Shown piece by piece: positions 35,869 to 46,635 of a DNA stretch of 64,000 nt. The stretch's first letter is position 1. Every line of letters starts with the position of its first letter. The DNA is from an uncultured Clostridium sp. Its GTDB lineage: Bacteria; Bacillota; Clostridia; Lachnospirales; Lachnospiraceae. Below the pieces are notes generated by a model. The model had not been told where the DNA came from. It ran no database searches and saw only the letters and a list, made by a program, of their open reading frames with translations. A program made the position numbers and the translations under genes. The stretch lies in the NCBI GenBank assembly GCA_947178445.1, contig CAMWYJ010000003.1, forward strand, positions 1 through 64,000. The letters run 5' to 3'.

Positions 35869-37230
35869 CTAATCCTCAAATATATCATTTAAATGCCGGA
35901 TAACCTGTTCCCCGCTGGAGACAACAATAATCCGGTTATTTTTCTCAAAAGTAGAATCACCATTTGGAATTTCTGTTTTTCGTCCATGCATAATACAGGC
36001 GATTAATACATTTTTCCGGATATGGAGGTTCTTTAATGGTTCTCCACAATGCAATGTTTTATCATCTGCTAAAAATTCCATGGCCTCAGCCTGTCCGTCC
36101 GCAATTGTATGCACTGTAATCGCTGCTCCCGTTGCATCCTGCATGGCACGGACATAGCGCACAATATTGGTACAGCAAAGATCCTTCGGACAAACCACAC
36201 TGCCAAGGGGCAGGCTGTCCTGGATATCATTGTCATCTGTATGATCCACCTTTGTAATAATCTGCGGTACATTACATTTCTTACCAAAAAGAGAAATGAT
36301 CATATTCATTTCATCCAGCCCGGTCATGGTTACCAATGCATCGCAATCATTGATTCCTTCACTCTCAAGCAAAAACAAGCTGCTGGCATCTCCCTGAATT
36401 ACACTGACATCTGGCAGGCAGCTTGCCAGCTCCACGCAACGCTTTGGATCCTTTTCAATTAATTGTACATGAATACCGTTTTTTTCTAACAGTTGCGCTA
36501 AATAAAAGCTGACCATTCCACCACCACAGAGTAAAACATTTTCCGCTTTGTGCTTTAAAATCCCTAAATTCCTTAATAGCTGAGTCAGATTATTTGCCGG
36601 TGCTGTTACGAAAATACGGTCTCCTTCTTTAAATACATAATTACCATCCGGAATCAGTACATTGCCATTGCTGCTTACTGCACAGACTAATACCTTGCAT
36701 TTCACTATACTTCCCAGATCATTTAATGGCACATTGCAAAGCTTGCTGTCCGCCTCAATCCGAAGTTCTACAATTTCTACCCTTCCCTTGGCAAAGGTAT
36801 CACGCTTTAAAAATCCCGGATATTTTAACAGACGTTCAATCTCCAAAGCCGCCTGGCGCTCCGGGTTCACCGTCATAGAAAGGGCAAATAAATCCCTCAT
36901 CTCATATATCTGGTCACCATACTCCGGATTTCGTATTCTGGCAATCGTATGAAGCTTCCCATTCATTGCATGGGCTGTCATACAGCAAAGCAGGTTAATC
37001 TCATCTTTACCAGTTACCGCTATCAGCAAATCTGCGGTCTTCACATCAGCCTGCTTTAGTACCTCCATGGAAGCAGCATTTCCCTGAACCGCCATAACAT
37101 CAATCCGGTTCACACTCTCATCTAACACTTCCTGATCCACATCGATCAATATCAGATCGTGCCCTTCCACCAGCAATTTTCTGGCAAGTGTCATTCCTAC
37201 CTTGCCATCTCCTGCTATCAAAATCTTCAT
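35869..37230 (-). CDS. trkA: Trk potassium uptake regulatory subunit TrkA
   Basis: A 453-aa peripheral protein with two RCK units, each an NAD-binding Rossmann fold plus RCK_C. The first starts with IAGDGKVGMTLARKLL and the second has VLLCGGGMVSFYLAQLLEK. This is the full TrkA form, not the half-size KtrA. I chose ATG at 37230, because GGAGG lies 9 bases before it; the two ATGs upstream are too close to that site. Operon with trkH. Confidence 0.94.
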   Translation of the reverse strand: MKILIAGDGKVGMTLARKLLVEGHDLILIDVDQEVLDESVNRIDVMAVQGNAASMEVLKQADVKTADLLIAVTGKDEINLLCCMTAHAMNGKLHTIARIRNPEYGDQIYEMRDLFALSMTVNPERQAALEIERLLKYPGFLKRDTFAKGRVEIVELRIEADSKLCNVPLNDLGSIVKCKVLVCAVSSNGNVLIPDGNYVFKEGDRIFVTAPANNLTQLLRNLGILKHKAENVLLCGGGMVSFYLAQLLEKNGIHVQLIEKDPKRCVELASCLPDVSVIQGDASSLFLLESEGINDCDALVTMTGLDEMNMIISLFGKKCNVPQIITKVDHTDDNDIQDSLPLGSVVCPKDLCCTNIVRYVRAMQDATGAAITVHTIADGQAEAMEFLADDKTLHCGEPLKNLHIRKNVLIACIMHGRKTEIPNGDSTFEKNNRIIVVSSGEQVIRHLNDIFED

Positions 37231-37616
37231 TACCATCATCCTCCTACAGTACCAATATACATATGTGCCATAATAATACGTATCTGCCCGTATTGTAATC
37301 TTAATGTACTTGCAATTTACACAATACTACTATTATAGCAGATATGCCATGAATAGCAACTTTAAAAACAATACTGCGATAACATTTCAACCATACAGAA
37401 AAGTTTTTGATGCCATGCTGTCCGCAGCTTATTTCTCACTTTGTAACACTTCTGTCATAATATCTTACAAACATGGAAACATATATAGTAACGAAAAAAA
37501 TCCGTTGTTTTTATATCTTTAGTATATACCTTTATATTTTCAATATTTATTGTATATAGTTATTAAAAATACATATTTATAGTATAGATTCAGTAACATT
37601 TTTAAGGAGGCTGTAC
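37231..37616. other. Divergent intergenic region between trkA and the XRE gene
   Basis: 386 bases, AT-rich, with no ORF of coding quality. The stretch just before the XRE gene has TATAGTATAG-like -10 sequences. Promoters for both directions must lie here, but I could not assign them. No c-di-AMP (ydaO) riboswitch pattern was apparent. Confidence 0.35.
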
Positions 37617-37949
37617 ATGAGTATCACAGAAGAAATCGGTCAGCGGATCCGGTATTACCGCACGCAACAGAAGATCAGTCAGGAAAAACTCTCTGAGTAC
37701 AGCGATCTCCACCCGACCTATATCGGACAAATAGAACGTGGAGAGAAAACTCCATCCATTGAAACATTACATAAGATTGCAAAAGGGCTTCATGTACCCT
37801 TATCCACCCTTGTAGAGGGAATCGATAATTTTGCTGAGCCTGTTGACAATTTCGCATATAAAAGCTTTCAGCTGATTGAACAGCAGCCTCCCAAAACCCA
37901 GGAGCATTTATATTACATTTTGAAACAGATTCTGAAAATGGAAAAATAA
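37617..37949 (+). CDS. Small XRE-family transcriptional regulator
   Basis: A 110-aa protein: a Cro/C1-type helix-turn-helix at residues 5-62 (KISQEKLSEYSDLHPTYIGQ is the helix pair, followed by ERGEKTPS), then a short helical tail for dimerisation. The whole resembles SinR-like regulators with a reduced C-terminus. AAGGAGG precedes the ATG. It is monocistronic and convergent with the ATP synthase operon; a shared terminator follows. The target is unknown. Confidence 0.9.
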   Translation: MSITEEIGQRIRYYRTQQKISQEKLSEYSDLHPTYIGQIERGEKTPSIETLHKIAKGLHVPLSTLVEGIDNFAEPVDNFAYKSFQLIEQQPPKTQEHLYYILKQILKMEK

Positions 37950-38011
37950 AGCTTTCCAGAATCATACAAAAAAGTATTTATCCAACCCCTTTAACACAAT
38001 ACAAACCCCCA

Positions 38012-38051
38012 AAAGAAACCAGCTGGTACATATGTGCCAGCTGGTTTCTTT
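38012..38051. terminator. Long bidirectional terminator at the end of the ATP synthase operon
   Basis: The arms 38012-38030 (AAAGAAACCAGCTGGTACA) and 38033-38051 pair over 19 bases with a single G-T, so the real loop is the central few bases. A-rich and T-rich ends make it work in both directions, ending both the XRE gene and atpC. Confidence 0.85.
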
Positions 38052-38463
38052 AAGAAATATATTTATCCTTACCCTGCAATCTTGCCATTGCTCTTGCAAG
38101 AGAAGCACGTGATACATGATATTCCATAATACTTTGCTTTTGCTGCAGCTGTTCCCTTGCACGTTCGGCTGCCGCCTGGGCACGGAATGCATCTATCTCC
38201 TCTGGGGCCTCTGCCGAATAGACTAATACCTCCACCGCATTATGGCTTACCTTTAACAATCCATCCGAAACAATGGCAACACGATATTTCTGTTCTCCCG
38301 GAATCCGAAACCGTATTTCACCAACTTCAATGGCAGTTGTCATCTGTTCATGATTTGCCATAACCGCCATCTCGCCGTCATATCCCGGAAACACAATAAT
38401 CTCACATTCCCCATCATAAAATACTCTGTCACACGCAATTATTTTTAAAGAAAAAGTTTTCAT
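38050..38463 (-). CDS. atpC: ATP synthase F1 subunit epsilon
   Basis: A 137-aa subunit. The beta-sandwich domain is at residues 1-85 (VFPGYDGEMAVMANHEQMTTAIEVG) and the C-terminal helical hairpin that can block rotation at about 90-137. Last gene of the operon, 20 bases after atpD. The stop falls within the arm of the terminator hairpin. Confidence 0.95.
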   Translation of the reverse strand: MKTFSLKIIACDRVFYDGECEIIVFPGYDGEMAVMANHEQMTTAIEVGEIRFRIPGEQKYRVAIVSDGLLKVSHNAVEVLVYSAEAPEEIDAFRAQAAAERAREQLQQKQSIMEYHVSRASLARAMARLQGKDKYIS

Positions 38464-38483
38464 TCCTTATACCTCTTTTGCTA

Positions 38484-40836
<2,353 letters not shown>

Positions 40837-40838
40837 AT

Positions 40839-42638
40839 CTATCTCTCCTGATTTTTAAATTGGTTACAAACCTCCACTATTGCTTCTCTCGTATCATCAT
40901 CCAAATTTTTAGATGATTCAATCTGGCTAATCAGATCAGAATGGTTGCTCTCAAAATCCTTTAGCAAATCCATTCGGAACTTTTTCACCTCACCGATTGG
41001 CAGATCACTGAATATGTGGGCATTCGCCGCCACTAAAGTGATAACCTGTTCTGCCATAGAAAACGGTCTGCCAAGAGGCTGTTTTAAAAGCTCCATTAAA
41101 GAACGTCCATGGTCAAGCTGTTTTTTTGTATTCTCATCAAGGTCAGAAGAAAACTGGGTAAACACTTCCATTTCACGGTACTGCGCCAAATCAATACGAA
41201 TACTTCCGGCTGCTTTCTTTGTTGCCTTTGTCTGTGCAGCACCACCTACACGGGATACCGACAAACCAACATTAACCGCCGGTCTCTGTCCTGCATTAAA
41301 AAGCTCGCTCTCCAGATAAATCTGACCATCTGTAATCGAGATTACATTTGTTGGGATATATGCGGATACATCTCCCGCCTGTGTCTCAATAATTGGAAGC
41401 GCCGTAATCGAGCCGCCGCCTGCCTCTGTAGTCAGACGGGATGAACGCTCCAACAGTCTGGAATGCAGATAGAATACATCTCCCGGATATGCCTCACGCC
41501 CCGGAGAACGCTCAAGCAGCAGCGAAATTGCACGGTAAGCCACCGCATGCTTGGACAAATCATCATATACGATCAAAACATCCTTTCCCTGATACATGAA
41601 ATACTCTGCAAGTGCTGTTCCGGAATATGGTGCAATATATTGAAGCGATGCTGGATCAGATGCCGTTGCTGATACGATAATCGTATAATCCATTGCATCA
41701 CCCTTCTTTAAATTGTTTACAAATTTTGCAATCGTAGATGCTTTCTGCCCGATTGCAACATATACACAGATTACATCCTTACCCTTCTGGTTTAAAATAG
41801 TATCCATTACAATAGAGGTTTTACCTGTCTGGCGGTCACCGATAATAAGCTCACGCTGTCCACGACCAATTGGGAACATGGAATCAATGGAAAGAATACC
41901 AGTCTCCAATGGAACAGATACGGACTTACGGTCGACAATACTTGGCGCCGGATTTTCAATCGGGCGGTATCCGTCTGCTGCAATTTCACCAAGCCCGTCA
42001 ATCGGTGCACCCAATGCATTCACAATTCTTCCCTTAAAGTTTTCACCGACTGGTATGCCAGCCATCTTACCGGTACGAACCACACGGCTTCCCTCATGAA
42101 TCTCTGTGTCACGTCCAAATAAAATGACACCAATCTCATCCCTGCGCACATCCTGTACCATTCCCTTTATGCCACAGTCAAATATAACAATCTCGCCATA
42201 GCAGGCATGGTCAATGCCATCCACATTTACAATACCGTCACCAACCCAGTTCACGATACCAATCTCTTTACTTTTTGCCTCTAGCTCAAAATCTTCAATA
42301 TTACTTTTGAGAATAGAGATAATATTTTCTTCACTGAAGTTTATTCCAGAAATCTTCTTCGTAACGGCACTCTTAAGCTGTTCAATTCTCCCCTGTTCAC
42401 TCCAGTCATACTCCTTTGTTCCAACACGTAAAATAAAACCGCTCTTTAAGGATGCGTCCTCTTTTAAGGAAATCTCTATCTCCTCATTGTGAAATTCCTT
42501 TGCCAGAAACTTACGAATCCCTGCCAATTGTTCGTCACTTGGTGCTGTTACATAGACTAGCTCTGCATGCTGCAGTAAATCCCTGGAATTTCCTGTATTA
42601 CGCAAATCCTGCGCATGATCCGTTATTGCCTGTGTCAC
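40839..42638 (-). CDS. atpA: ATP synthase F1 subunit alpha with an N-terminal delta-like domain
   Basis: A 599-aa protein, about 95 longer than normal alpha (about 505). From residue 100 on it is a complete alpha subunit: N-terminal helix, WVGDGIV, Walker A GDRQTGKT (267-274) and YREMEVFTQFSSDL. Residues 27-95 resemble the C-terminal half of the delta subunit (LVYVTAPSDEQLAGIRKFL, then an acidic stretch and SLKSGFILRVGTKEYDWS). No separate atpH exists between atpF and this gene. The start is GTG overlapping the atpF stop (GTGA), exactly where atpH would start. I infer a fusion that replaces delta, perhaps joining alpha to the b-stalk. Confidence 0.93.
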   Translation of the reverse strand: MTQAITDHAQDLRNTGNSRDLLQHAELVYVTAPSDEQLAGIRKFLAKEFHNEEIEISLKEDASLKSGFILRVGTKEYDWSEQGRIEQLKSAVTKKISGINFSEENIISILKSNIEDFELEAKSKEIGIVNWVGDGIVNVDGIDHACYGEIVIFDCGIKGMVQDVRRDEIGVILFGRDTEIHEGSRVVRTGKMAGIPVGENFKGRIVNALGAPIDGLGEIAADGYRPIENPAPSIVDRKSVSVPLETGILSIDSMFPIGRGQRELIIGDRQTGKTSIVMDTILNQKGKDVICVYVAIGQKASTIAKFVNNLKKGDAMDYTIIVSATASDPASLQYIAPYSGTALAEYFMYQGKDVLIVYDDLSKHAVAYRAISLLLERSPGREAYPGDVFYLHSRLLERSSRLTTEAGGGSITALPIIETQAGDVSAYIPTNVISITDGQIYLESELFNAGQRPAVNVGLSVSRVGGAAQTKATKKAAGSIRIDLAQYREMEVFTQFSSDLDENTKKQLDHGRSLMELLKQPLGRPFSMAEQVITLVAANAHIFSDLPIGEVKKFRMDLLKDFESNHSDLISQIESSKNLDDDTREAIVEVCNQFKNQER

Positions 42639-43123
42639 GATTCCTCACCTGCTTTGTCTAAAAATTCATTATATAAAGACGCATTCATCTCTATACTACT
42701 CTGCGCTCCTACTACCTTTGTCGCTGCATTTATTACCATATCAGCGATTTCTTTCTCCGCTTTCTTGATAATCTGCTTCTTTTGAACCTCTGCTTCTGCT
42801 GCTGCATCAGCCTTGATCTGATTCGCCTCTTTTCTCGCACCATCCACAATCTTCTGGTACTCTTTATCGGCATCCTTCCTAGCCTGCTGCAATGTCTGTT
42901 TCTTCTCTTCCTCAATGTCTGCTATCGAACCGGTATATTGAGCTTTCATTTCGTCTGCTTCTGCCTGCTTTGCTGCTGCCTCTTCAAACTGCCTGTCTGC
43001 CTCTTCCTGTCTCGCAGCAATAATCTTTTGTATCGGTTGGAAAAGAAACCGTTTCATTGCAATATATAGCACCAGAAGGTTAACAACGATAAAAAATAAA
43101 TTAGCTGCACTAATATTAAGCAT
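42635..43123 (-). CDS. atpF: ATP synthase F0 subunit b
   Basis: A 162-aa peripheral stalk subunit: one N-terminal membrane helix (residues 8-24), then a long charged coiled coil (EEAAAKQAEADEMKAQ, ARKDADKEYQKIV) and a C-terminal helix. Its stop overlaps the GTG of the fused alpha gene, so the two are translationally coupled. Confidence 0.95.
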   Translation of the reverse strand: MLNISAANLFFIVVNLLVLYIAMKRFLFQPIQKIIAARQEEADRQFEEAAAKQAEADEMKAQYTGSIADIEEEKKQTLQQARKDADKEYQKIVDGARKEANQIKADAAAEAEVQKKQIIKKAEKEIADMVINAATKVVGAQSSIEMNASLYNEFLDKAGEES

Positions 43124-43145
43124 GCTACTAACCTGCCTTTCTCTG

Positions 43146-43370
43146 TTATTTTAACATTACGATAATCATCAAAGCGATAACGAAACCGTAAATAGCCGTT
43201 GCCTCTGCAAGCGCACAACCAAGAATCAGGGTTGTACGGATCTTACCATCTGCCTCTGGCTGTCTGGCTACTGCCTCTGTTGCCTTACCGGTTGCGATAC
43301 CGATACCAATACCTGCTCCCATTGCTCCCAAAACTGCAATACCTGCTCCAATTGCGATTAATGTTCCCAT
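43146..43370 (-). CDS. atpE: ATP synthase F0 subunit c
   Basis: A 74-aa hairpin of two helices joined by the polar loop [10 protein letters not shown]. The ion-binding glutamate lies in [10 protein letters not shown]. Compared with the sodium-type Ilyobacter protein (IGQG...AESTGIY) the glutamine is Ile and the serine is Ala, although Thr and Tyr are kept. This argues for proton coupling, but weakly. ATG at 43370 has AAGGAGATCTATT before it; 15 codons upstream are not conserved. Confidence 0.94.
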   Translation of the reverse strand: MGTLIAIGAGIAVLGAMGAGIGIGIATGKATEAVARQPEADGKIRTTLILGCALAEATAIYGFVIALMIIVMLK

Positions 43371-43462
43371 AATAGATCTCCTTTTCTTTTCATCATTTTT
43401 CAACGCATTTTCCATTTAAAATCTGTAAATTCTGTGTTCGCATCAAGCAACTTAATATTATA

Positions 43463-44173
43463 CTAATCCTCAAGTGCTTCACTAATATACAATGAAGTCA
43501 AAAATACAAACACATATGCCTGAAGCAGTCCATCAAAAATGTCAAAATACAGGCTGAATACTGCCGGCAAAAAGACCGGGACAACCATCTTAATCAATTC
43601 CATAATAACGAACGCTCCCAACACATTACCAAAAAGCCGCATACAAAGTGATAACGGTCTGGTAAATACTTCAAGGATATTAATCGGTGTCACAATAGCA
43701 ATTGGCTTGGTAAACTTACGAAGCCATTTTTTCACACCATGATGATAAATACCTGCCGCCTCCACTAAAATGATACTCATCAAGGCCAAAGCAATTGTAA
43801 CGGTTAAATCCTTTGTTGGCGATTTGAAACCAAACAATCCAATAATATTGGCAAAACCGATATAAATCAAAACGGTTGTAAGATATGGAACATATGCTCC
43901 ACCTTCCGGTCCAATCATGCCTTCCACCAAACCGGTTAATTTAGTGACAATCAGCTCTGCCACCGCCTGACGCCTGCTGATATGATGAATCTTCAAATCC
44001 CTTGTGAGAATAAACGCTGTAAGTATCAGTACTGCCATGATAATCCACGTCACCACAACAGACTCCGCTATATCAATTCCACCAAAAAGAGGGATTGTGA
44101 AGACGGTCTCACATTCCAGCTCCTCCATCAGACGCTTTGCCAGTGAATCCAAATAATCATCTCCTTCTCTCAT
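43463..44173 (-). CDS. atpB: ATP synthase F0 subunit a
   Basis: The 236-aa membrane subunit that forms the ion half-channels. Five to six helices are present; PLSLCMRLFGNVLG holds the essential arginine and LLQAYVFVFLTSLYISEAL is the conserved last helix. First gene of the operon B-E-F-A-G-D-C, without the I/Z gene. The start is not certain: AAGGAG lies inside the frame before a TTG at codon 8, while no ribosome site precedes the first ATG. Confidence 0.94.
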   Translation of the reverse strand: MREGDDYLDSLAKRLMEELECETVFTIPLFGGIDIAESVVVTWIIMAVLILTAFILTRDLKIHHISRRQAVAELIVTKLTGLVEGMIGPEGGAYVPYLTTVLIYIGFANIIGLFGFKSPTKDLTVTIALALMSIILVEAAGIYHHGVKKWLRKFTKPIAIVTPINILEVFTRPLSLCMRLFGNVLGAFVIMELIKMVVPVFLPAVFSLYFDIFDGLLQAYVFVFLTSLYISEALED

Positions 44174-44478
44174 GTTCTAATTTACCATAGCTAATCTTAT
44201 ACCTCTTTTCCCTAAGATTCAAGTGAATAAAGTGCCGAATTTCTCAGCCGAATTTCACTTTTTTTTGTCGAAAAGCACACTTGATTTTTTTCTGCAAAAT
44301 ACTTCTTCATGACACTTCCATCTTCTTCTATATATTATCCAACAAAAAACAAAATAAATGTTTAATACTAAACCTTTTCGTCTGTGAGTTTTTATTGATC
44401 TCTCCGCTTTGAACTAAATCTGCCAAACCACTGGTTTTTTCGAGTCTTAGCCAGGTATATTCTCATAACCTTCACACA
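44174..44478. other. Leader region of the ATP synthase operon with a direct repeat
   Basis: GCCGAATTTC occurs at 44234-44243 and again at 44247-44256, 13 bases apart. A weak promoter (CTTGAA, 16 bases, TATAAG on the minus strand near 44190-44220) lies next to it. Otherwise AT-rich with no gene. Confidence 0.4.
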
Positions 44479-44538
44479 AAATAAGACCAGCCGGAACTGT
44501 CCGTCTTTTTATCAAAACGGCAAATCCTGACTGGTCTT
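44479..44538 (-). terminator. Terminator after the Hsp20 gene
   Basis: On the minus strand AAGACCAGTC pairs with GGCTGGTCTT (one G-U) around a loop of about 36 bases that itself can fold (GCCGTTTT/AAAAAGACGG), and ATTTTGTG follows. It lies about 40 bases past the stop. Confidence 0.65.
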
Positions 44539-44580
44539 TCATGAATGGTTATGAGTAAGCGATTCAAAAGGGACTTTCCA

Positions 44581-45009
44581 TTATCCCTCAATCGCAATAT
44601 ACTTTGCTTCCTCTATTTCCGGTTTTAGCTCCTTCTTCGGAACGGTAATCTTTAAGGTTCCATCCTCAAACTTCGCCTTGATATCCTCCTGCGTTACTGC
44701 TTCTCCAATATAAAAGCTTCTGCTGCAGGAACCACTATAACGTTCCCTTCGAATATATTTCCCATTGTCATCCTTTTCCTCATTGCTGGTATTTGTTGAT
44801 GCATTGACGGTAAGATATCCATCCTTGAGCTCCGCTTTCACATCCTCCTTTTTAAAGCCTGGAAGATTCATAATCAGCGAAAAGCTATTATCACTCTCGG
44901 AAATATCGGTCTGCATTAGACCTGTATTGTTTGTTTTCACATAACGTTCTTTTGGGAATCCAAAGAAATCATCCAATAAAGTTTCTCCAAAAATACTAGG
45001 CATTAACAT
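44581..45009 (-). CDS. Small heat shock protein, Hsp20/alpha-crystallin family
   Basis: A 142-aa ATP-independent holdase. The alpha-crystallin domain (about residues 38-125) shows FSLIMNLPGFKKEDVKAEL, a FEDGTLKITVPK end with the typical GxLxxxxPK pattern, and a short C-terminal tail. AAGGAGACGATGACTT precedes the ATG. It is controlled by a perfect CIRCE operator and promoter 130-165 bases upstream. Monocistronic with its own terminator. Confidence 0.95.
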   Translation of the reverse strand: MLMPSIFGETLLDDFFGFPKERYVKTNNTGLMQTDISESDNSFSLIMNLPGFKKEDVKAELKDGYLTVNASTNTSNEEKDDNGKYIRRERYSGSCSRSFYIGEAVTQEDIKAKFEDGTLKITVPKKELKPEIEEAKYIAIEG

Positions 45010-45133
45010 AAGTCATCGTCTCCTTTCAAAATCAGTTATGATGCTTTCTATTATCTACAGCATCAAATAACTTATCCTGTTAAATGTTACCTAGAACTGG
45101 GAATCTATTTTGCTGTTCCTTCGTTCTGATTAT

Positions 45134-45162
45134 GTTATACCACTATTGTTAGCACTCGTCAA
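45134..45162 (-). promoter_or_regulatory. Sigma-A promoter of hsp20, -35 inside CIRCE
   Basis: TTGACG (45157-45162) and TATAAC (45134-45139) on the minus strand, spacer 17. The -35 lies in the CIRCE loop, so HrcA bound there would exclude RNA polymerase. Confidence 0.8.
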
Positions 45163-45177
45163 TAGTGAGTGCTAACA
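45147..45177. promoter_or_regulatory. CIRCE element (HrcA operator)
   Basis: A perfect TTAGCACTC-N9-GAGTGCTAA at 45149-45175, extended by a further matching TG/CA on each side. This is the canonical HrcA binding site. Its right arm contains the stop codon of the upstream HAD phosphatase gene (45172-45174). Confidence 0.97.
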
Positions 45178-45849
45178 ATTTTTGTGAACTTTTCGTGAAT
45201 TCCCTTCATCTAATATTGACAATATCTCTTCCGGCGACCCTACTATTTTCTTTGCTCCTTTTGAAAGCAGATATTCTCTTTCCCGGAATCCCCACTCCAC
45301 TGATATCTGGTCAACTCCTGCATGATCGGCTGTCTGGATATCCACCTCTGAGTCTCCGATATACAGTGCATTTTTCTTTTCAACATGTAGCCGCTCAAGT
45401 ACTTCAAGCACACTGTCCGGAGCCGGTTTCCTTCGTATTCCCTCCCGCTCTCCAACTACAAAATCAAACAGCCCGGAAAAATAGTCTTCACATAACTGCC
45501 GCACAGCAAAATCTGCCTTATTCGATACTACCGCTGTCTTATATCCCTGGTTTTTCAACTTTTCAATCAGTTCCGGTATACCATGATAAGGTCTTGTTTT
45601 ATCTGCACAATGCTGCGCATAGTGCACCTTAAAATTTGCTAACACCTTTTCCACAACAACAAAATCCGTACTATCTGGTACAGCCCGTTCTATCAGCTTC
45701 CCAATCCCATTTCCAACAAAGCTTCTTATCTCTTCTATGGTTCGCTCCGGAAAATGGTGCATGCGCAGCGCATAATTCGCACTGTCTGCCAAATCCTCCA
45801 AAGTATCCAGAATCGTTCCATCCAAATCAAAAATAACTAATTTGTACAT
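45172..45849 (-). CDS. gph: HAD-superfamily phosphatase (phosphoglycolate phosphatase type)
   Basis: A 225-aa HAD subfamily IA enzyme: FDLDGTILDT (nucleophile Asp and acid/base Asp), TAVVSNKAD (motif II Ser), the lysine in GIRRKPAPD, and YIGDSEVDIQTA (motif IV). A four-helix cap sits between residues 15 and 80. The substrate may be phosphoglycolate or pyrophosphate; the family is too broad to decide. Its stop lies inside the CIRCE of the following gene. Confidence 0.88.
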   Translation of the reverse strand: MYKLVIFDLDGTILDTLEDLADSANYALRMHHFPERTIEEIRSFVGNGIGKLIERAVPDSTDFVVVEKVLANFKVHYAQHCADKTRPYHGIPELIEKLKNQGYKTAVVSNKADFAVRQLCEDYFSGLFDFVVGEREGIRRKPAPDSVLEVLERLHVEKKNALYIGDSEVDIQTADHAGVDQISVEWGFREREYLLSKGAKKIVGSPEEILSILDEGNSRKVHKNC

Positions 45850-45874
45850 TTTGTGTTCTCCTGTATTCTTTCAC

Positions 45875-46606
45875 CTAATGATATTTTTTAAGCAGCTTTT
45901 TCTTAATCTGGCAGGTCTTATCCCTGCAATTTGCACATTGCAGAGTGTCATTTGAACCTTCCCAGAATCGTTCTGGATGGCGAATGTATTTTATCTCCCA
46001 ACTGATCAGTACTACACAAGAGGTAAAAAACAGACTCCAACTATAAAAATTTCGGATAAACAGCATCGGCGTGAACATCATAAAATGTCCCCAGTCATAT
46101 ATACGGCAGTTCACGCAGCATTTATTCCTCATGATATGGGTTTGAAATGGACAGTAAAACAAAATGCAGATATAGTCACACAGAAAATAGGTGATGGACA
46201 GCATAATCAAATCCATATCATCAAGTATATGAAGCAGGTAAAGCAGTCCCCACACTGCATTAAAGATAAGCCATAAGAGCATAACCTTCCATGCTTTTTC
46301 ATTCTGATCCTGAATAAAACGGTACATCTCAAGCTCCGAATAGTCCTGTGTCCTAACAAAGTTCTCCTCTTCTGCCTTTCGAAGTGCCATGGTTGCTCTT
46401 CCCCTTGGAATCAGATGCTTAACCATCATCGCCATAAAAACAAGCCATAGCACATGCATTGGTGTGACTCCCATCGTAATCGGCTGTTTTGCAAAGGCAA
46501 TCATCCAGTCCTTATGCCAGATATAAAGGATAAATGCCGCCAGAAAAATCAAAATTCGAATAGCCAGCTTAAACAAATATATATTCATCATTTTTGTCTT
46601 TATCAT
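45875..46606 (-). CDS. Membrane protein with cysteine clusters, unknown function
   Basis: A 243-aa protein that I cannot assign. It has about five to six hydrophobic segments and a charged loop near residues 70-105 (RKAEEENFVRTQDYSELEMY). Two cysteine groups stand out: NKCCVNCRIYDWGHFMM after the fourth segment, and CANCRDKTCQIKKK at the very C-terminus. Such groups suggest a metal or Fe-S site at the membrane face. GGAG lies 8 bases before ATG at 46606. It lies between the HTH-aminotransferase gene and the HAD phosphatase gene, all on the minus strand. Confidence 0.65.
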   Translation of the reverse strand: MIKTKMMNIYLFKLAIRILIFLAAFILYIWHKDWMIAFAKQPITMGVTPMHVLWLVFMAMMVKHLIPRGRATMALRKAEEENFVRTQDYSELEMYRFIQDQNEKAWKVMLLWLIFNAVWGLLYLLHILDDMDLIMLSITYFLCDYICILFYCPFQTHIMRNKCCVNCRIYDWGHFMMFTPMLFIRNFYSWSLFFTSCVVLISWEIKYIRHPERFWEGSNDTLQCANCRDKTCQIKKKLLKKYH

Positions 46607-46635
46607 ATGCATTTCTCCATTTTTTCAATCCTGTC

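Noticed and set aside
37231-37616. Possible c-di-AMP or potassium-related riboswitch upstream of trkA
   Set aside because: No conserved ydaO/kimA-type helices or terminator could be recognised.
43146-43370. Sodium-dependent ATP synthase
   Set aside because: The glutamine and serine ligands of the sodium site in subunit c are replaced by Ile and Ala, so sodium coupling is not supported.
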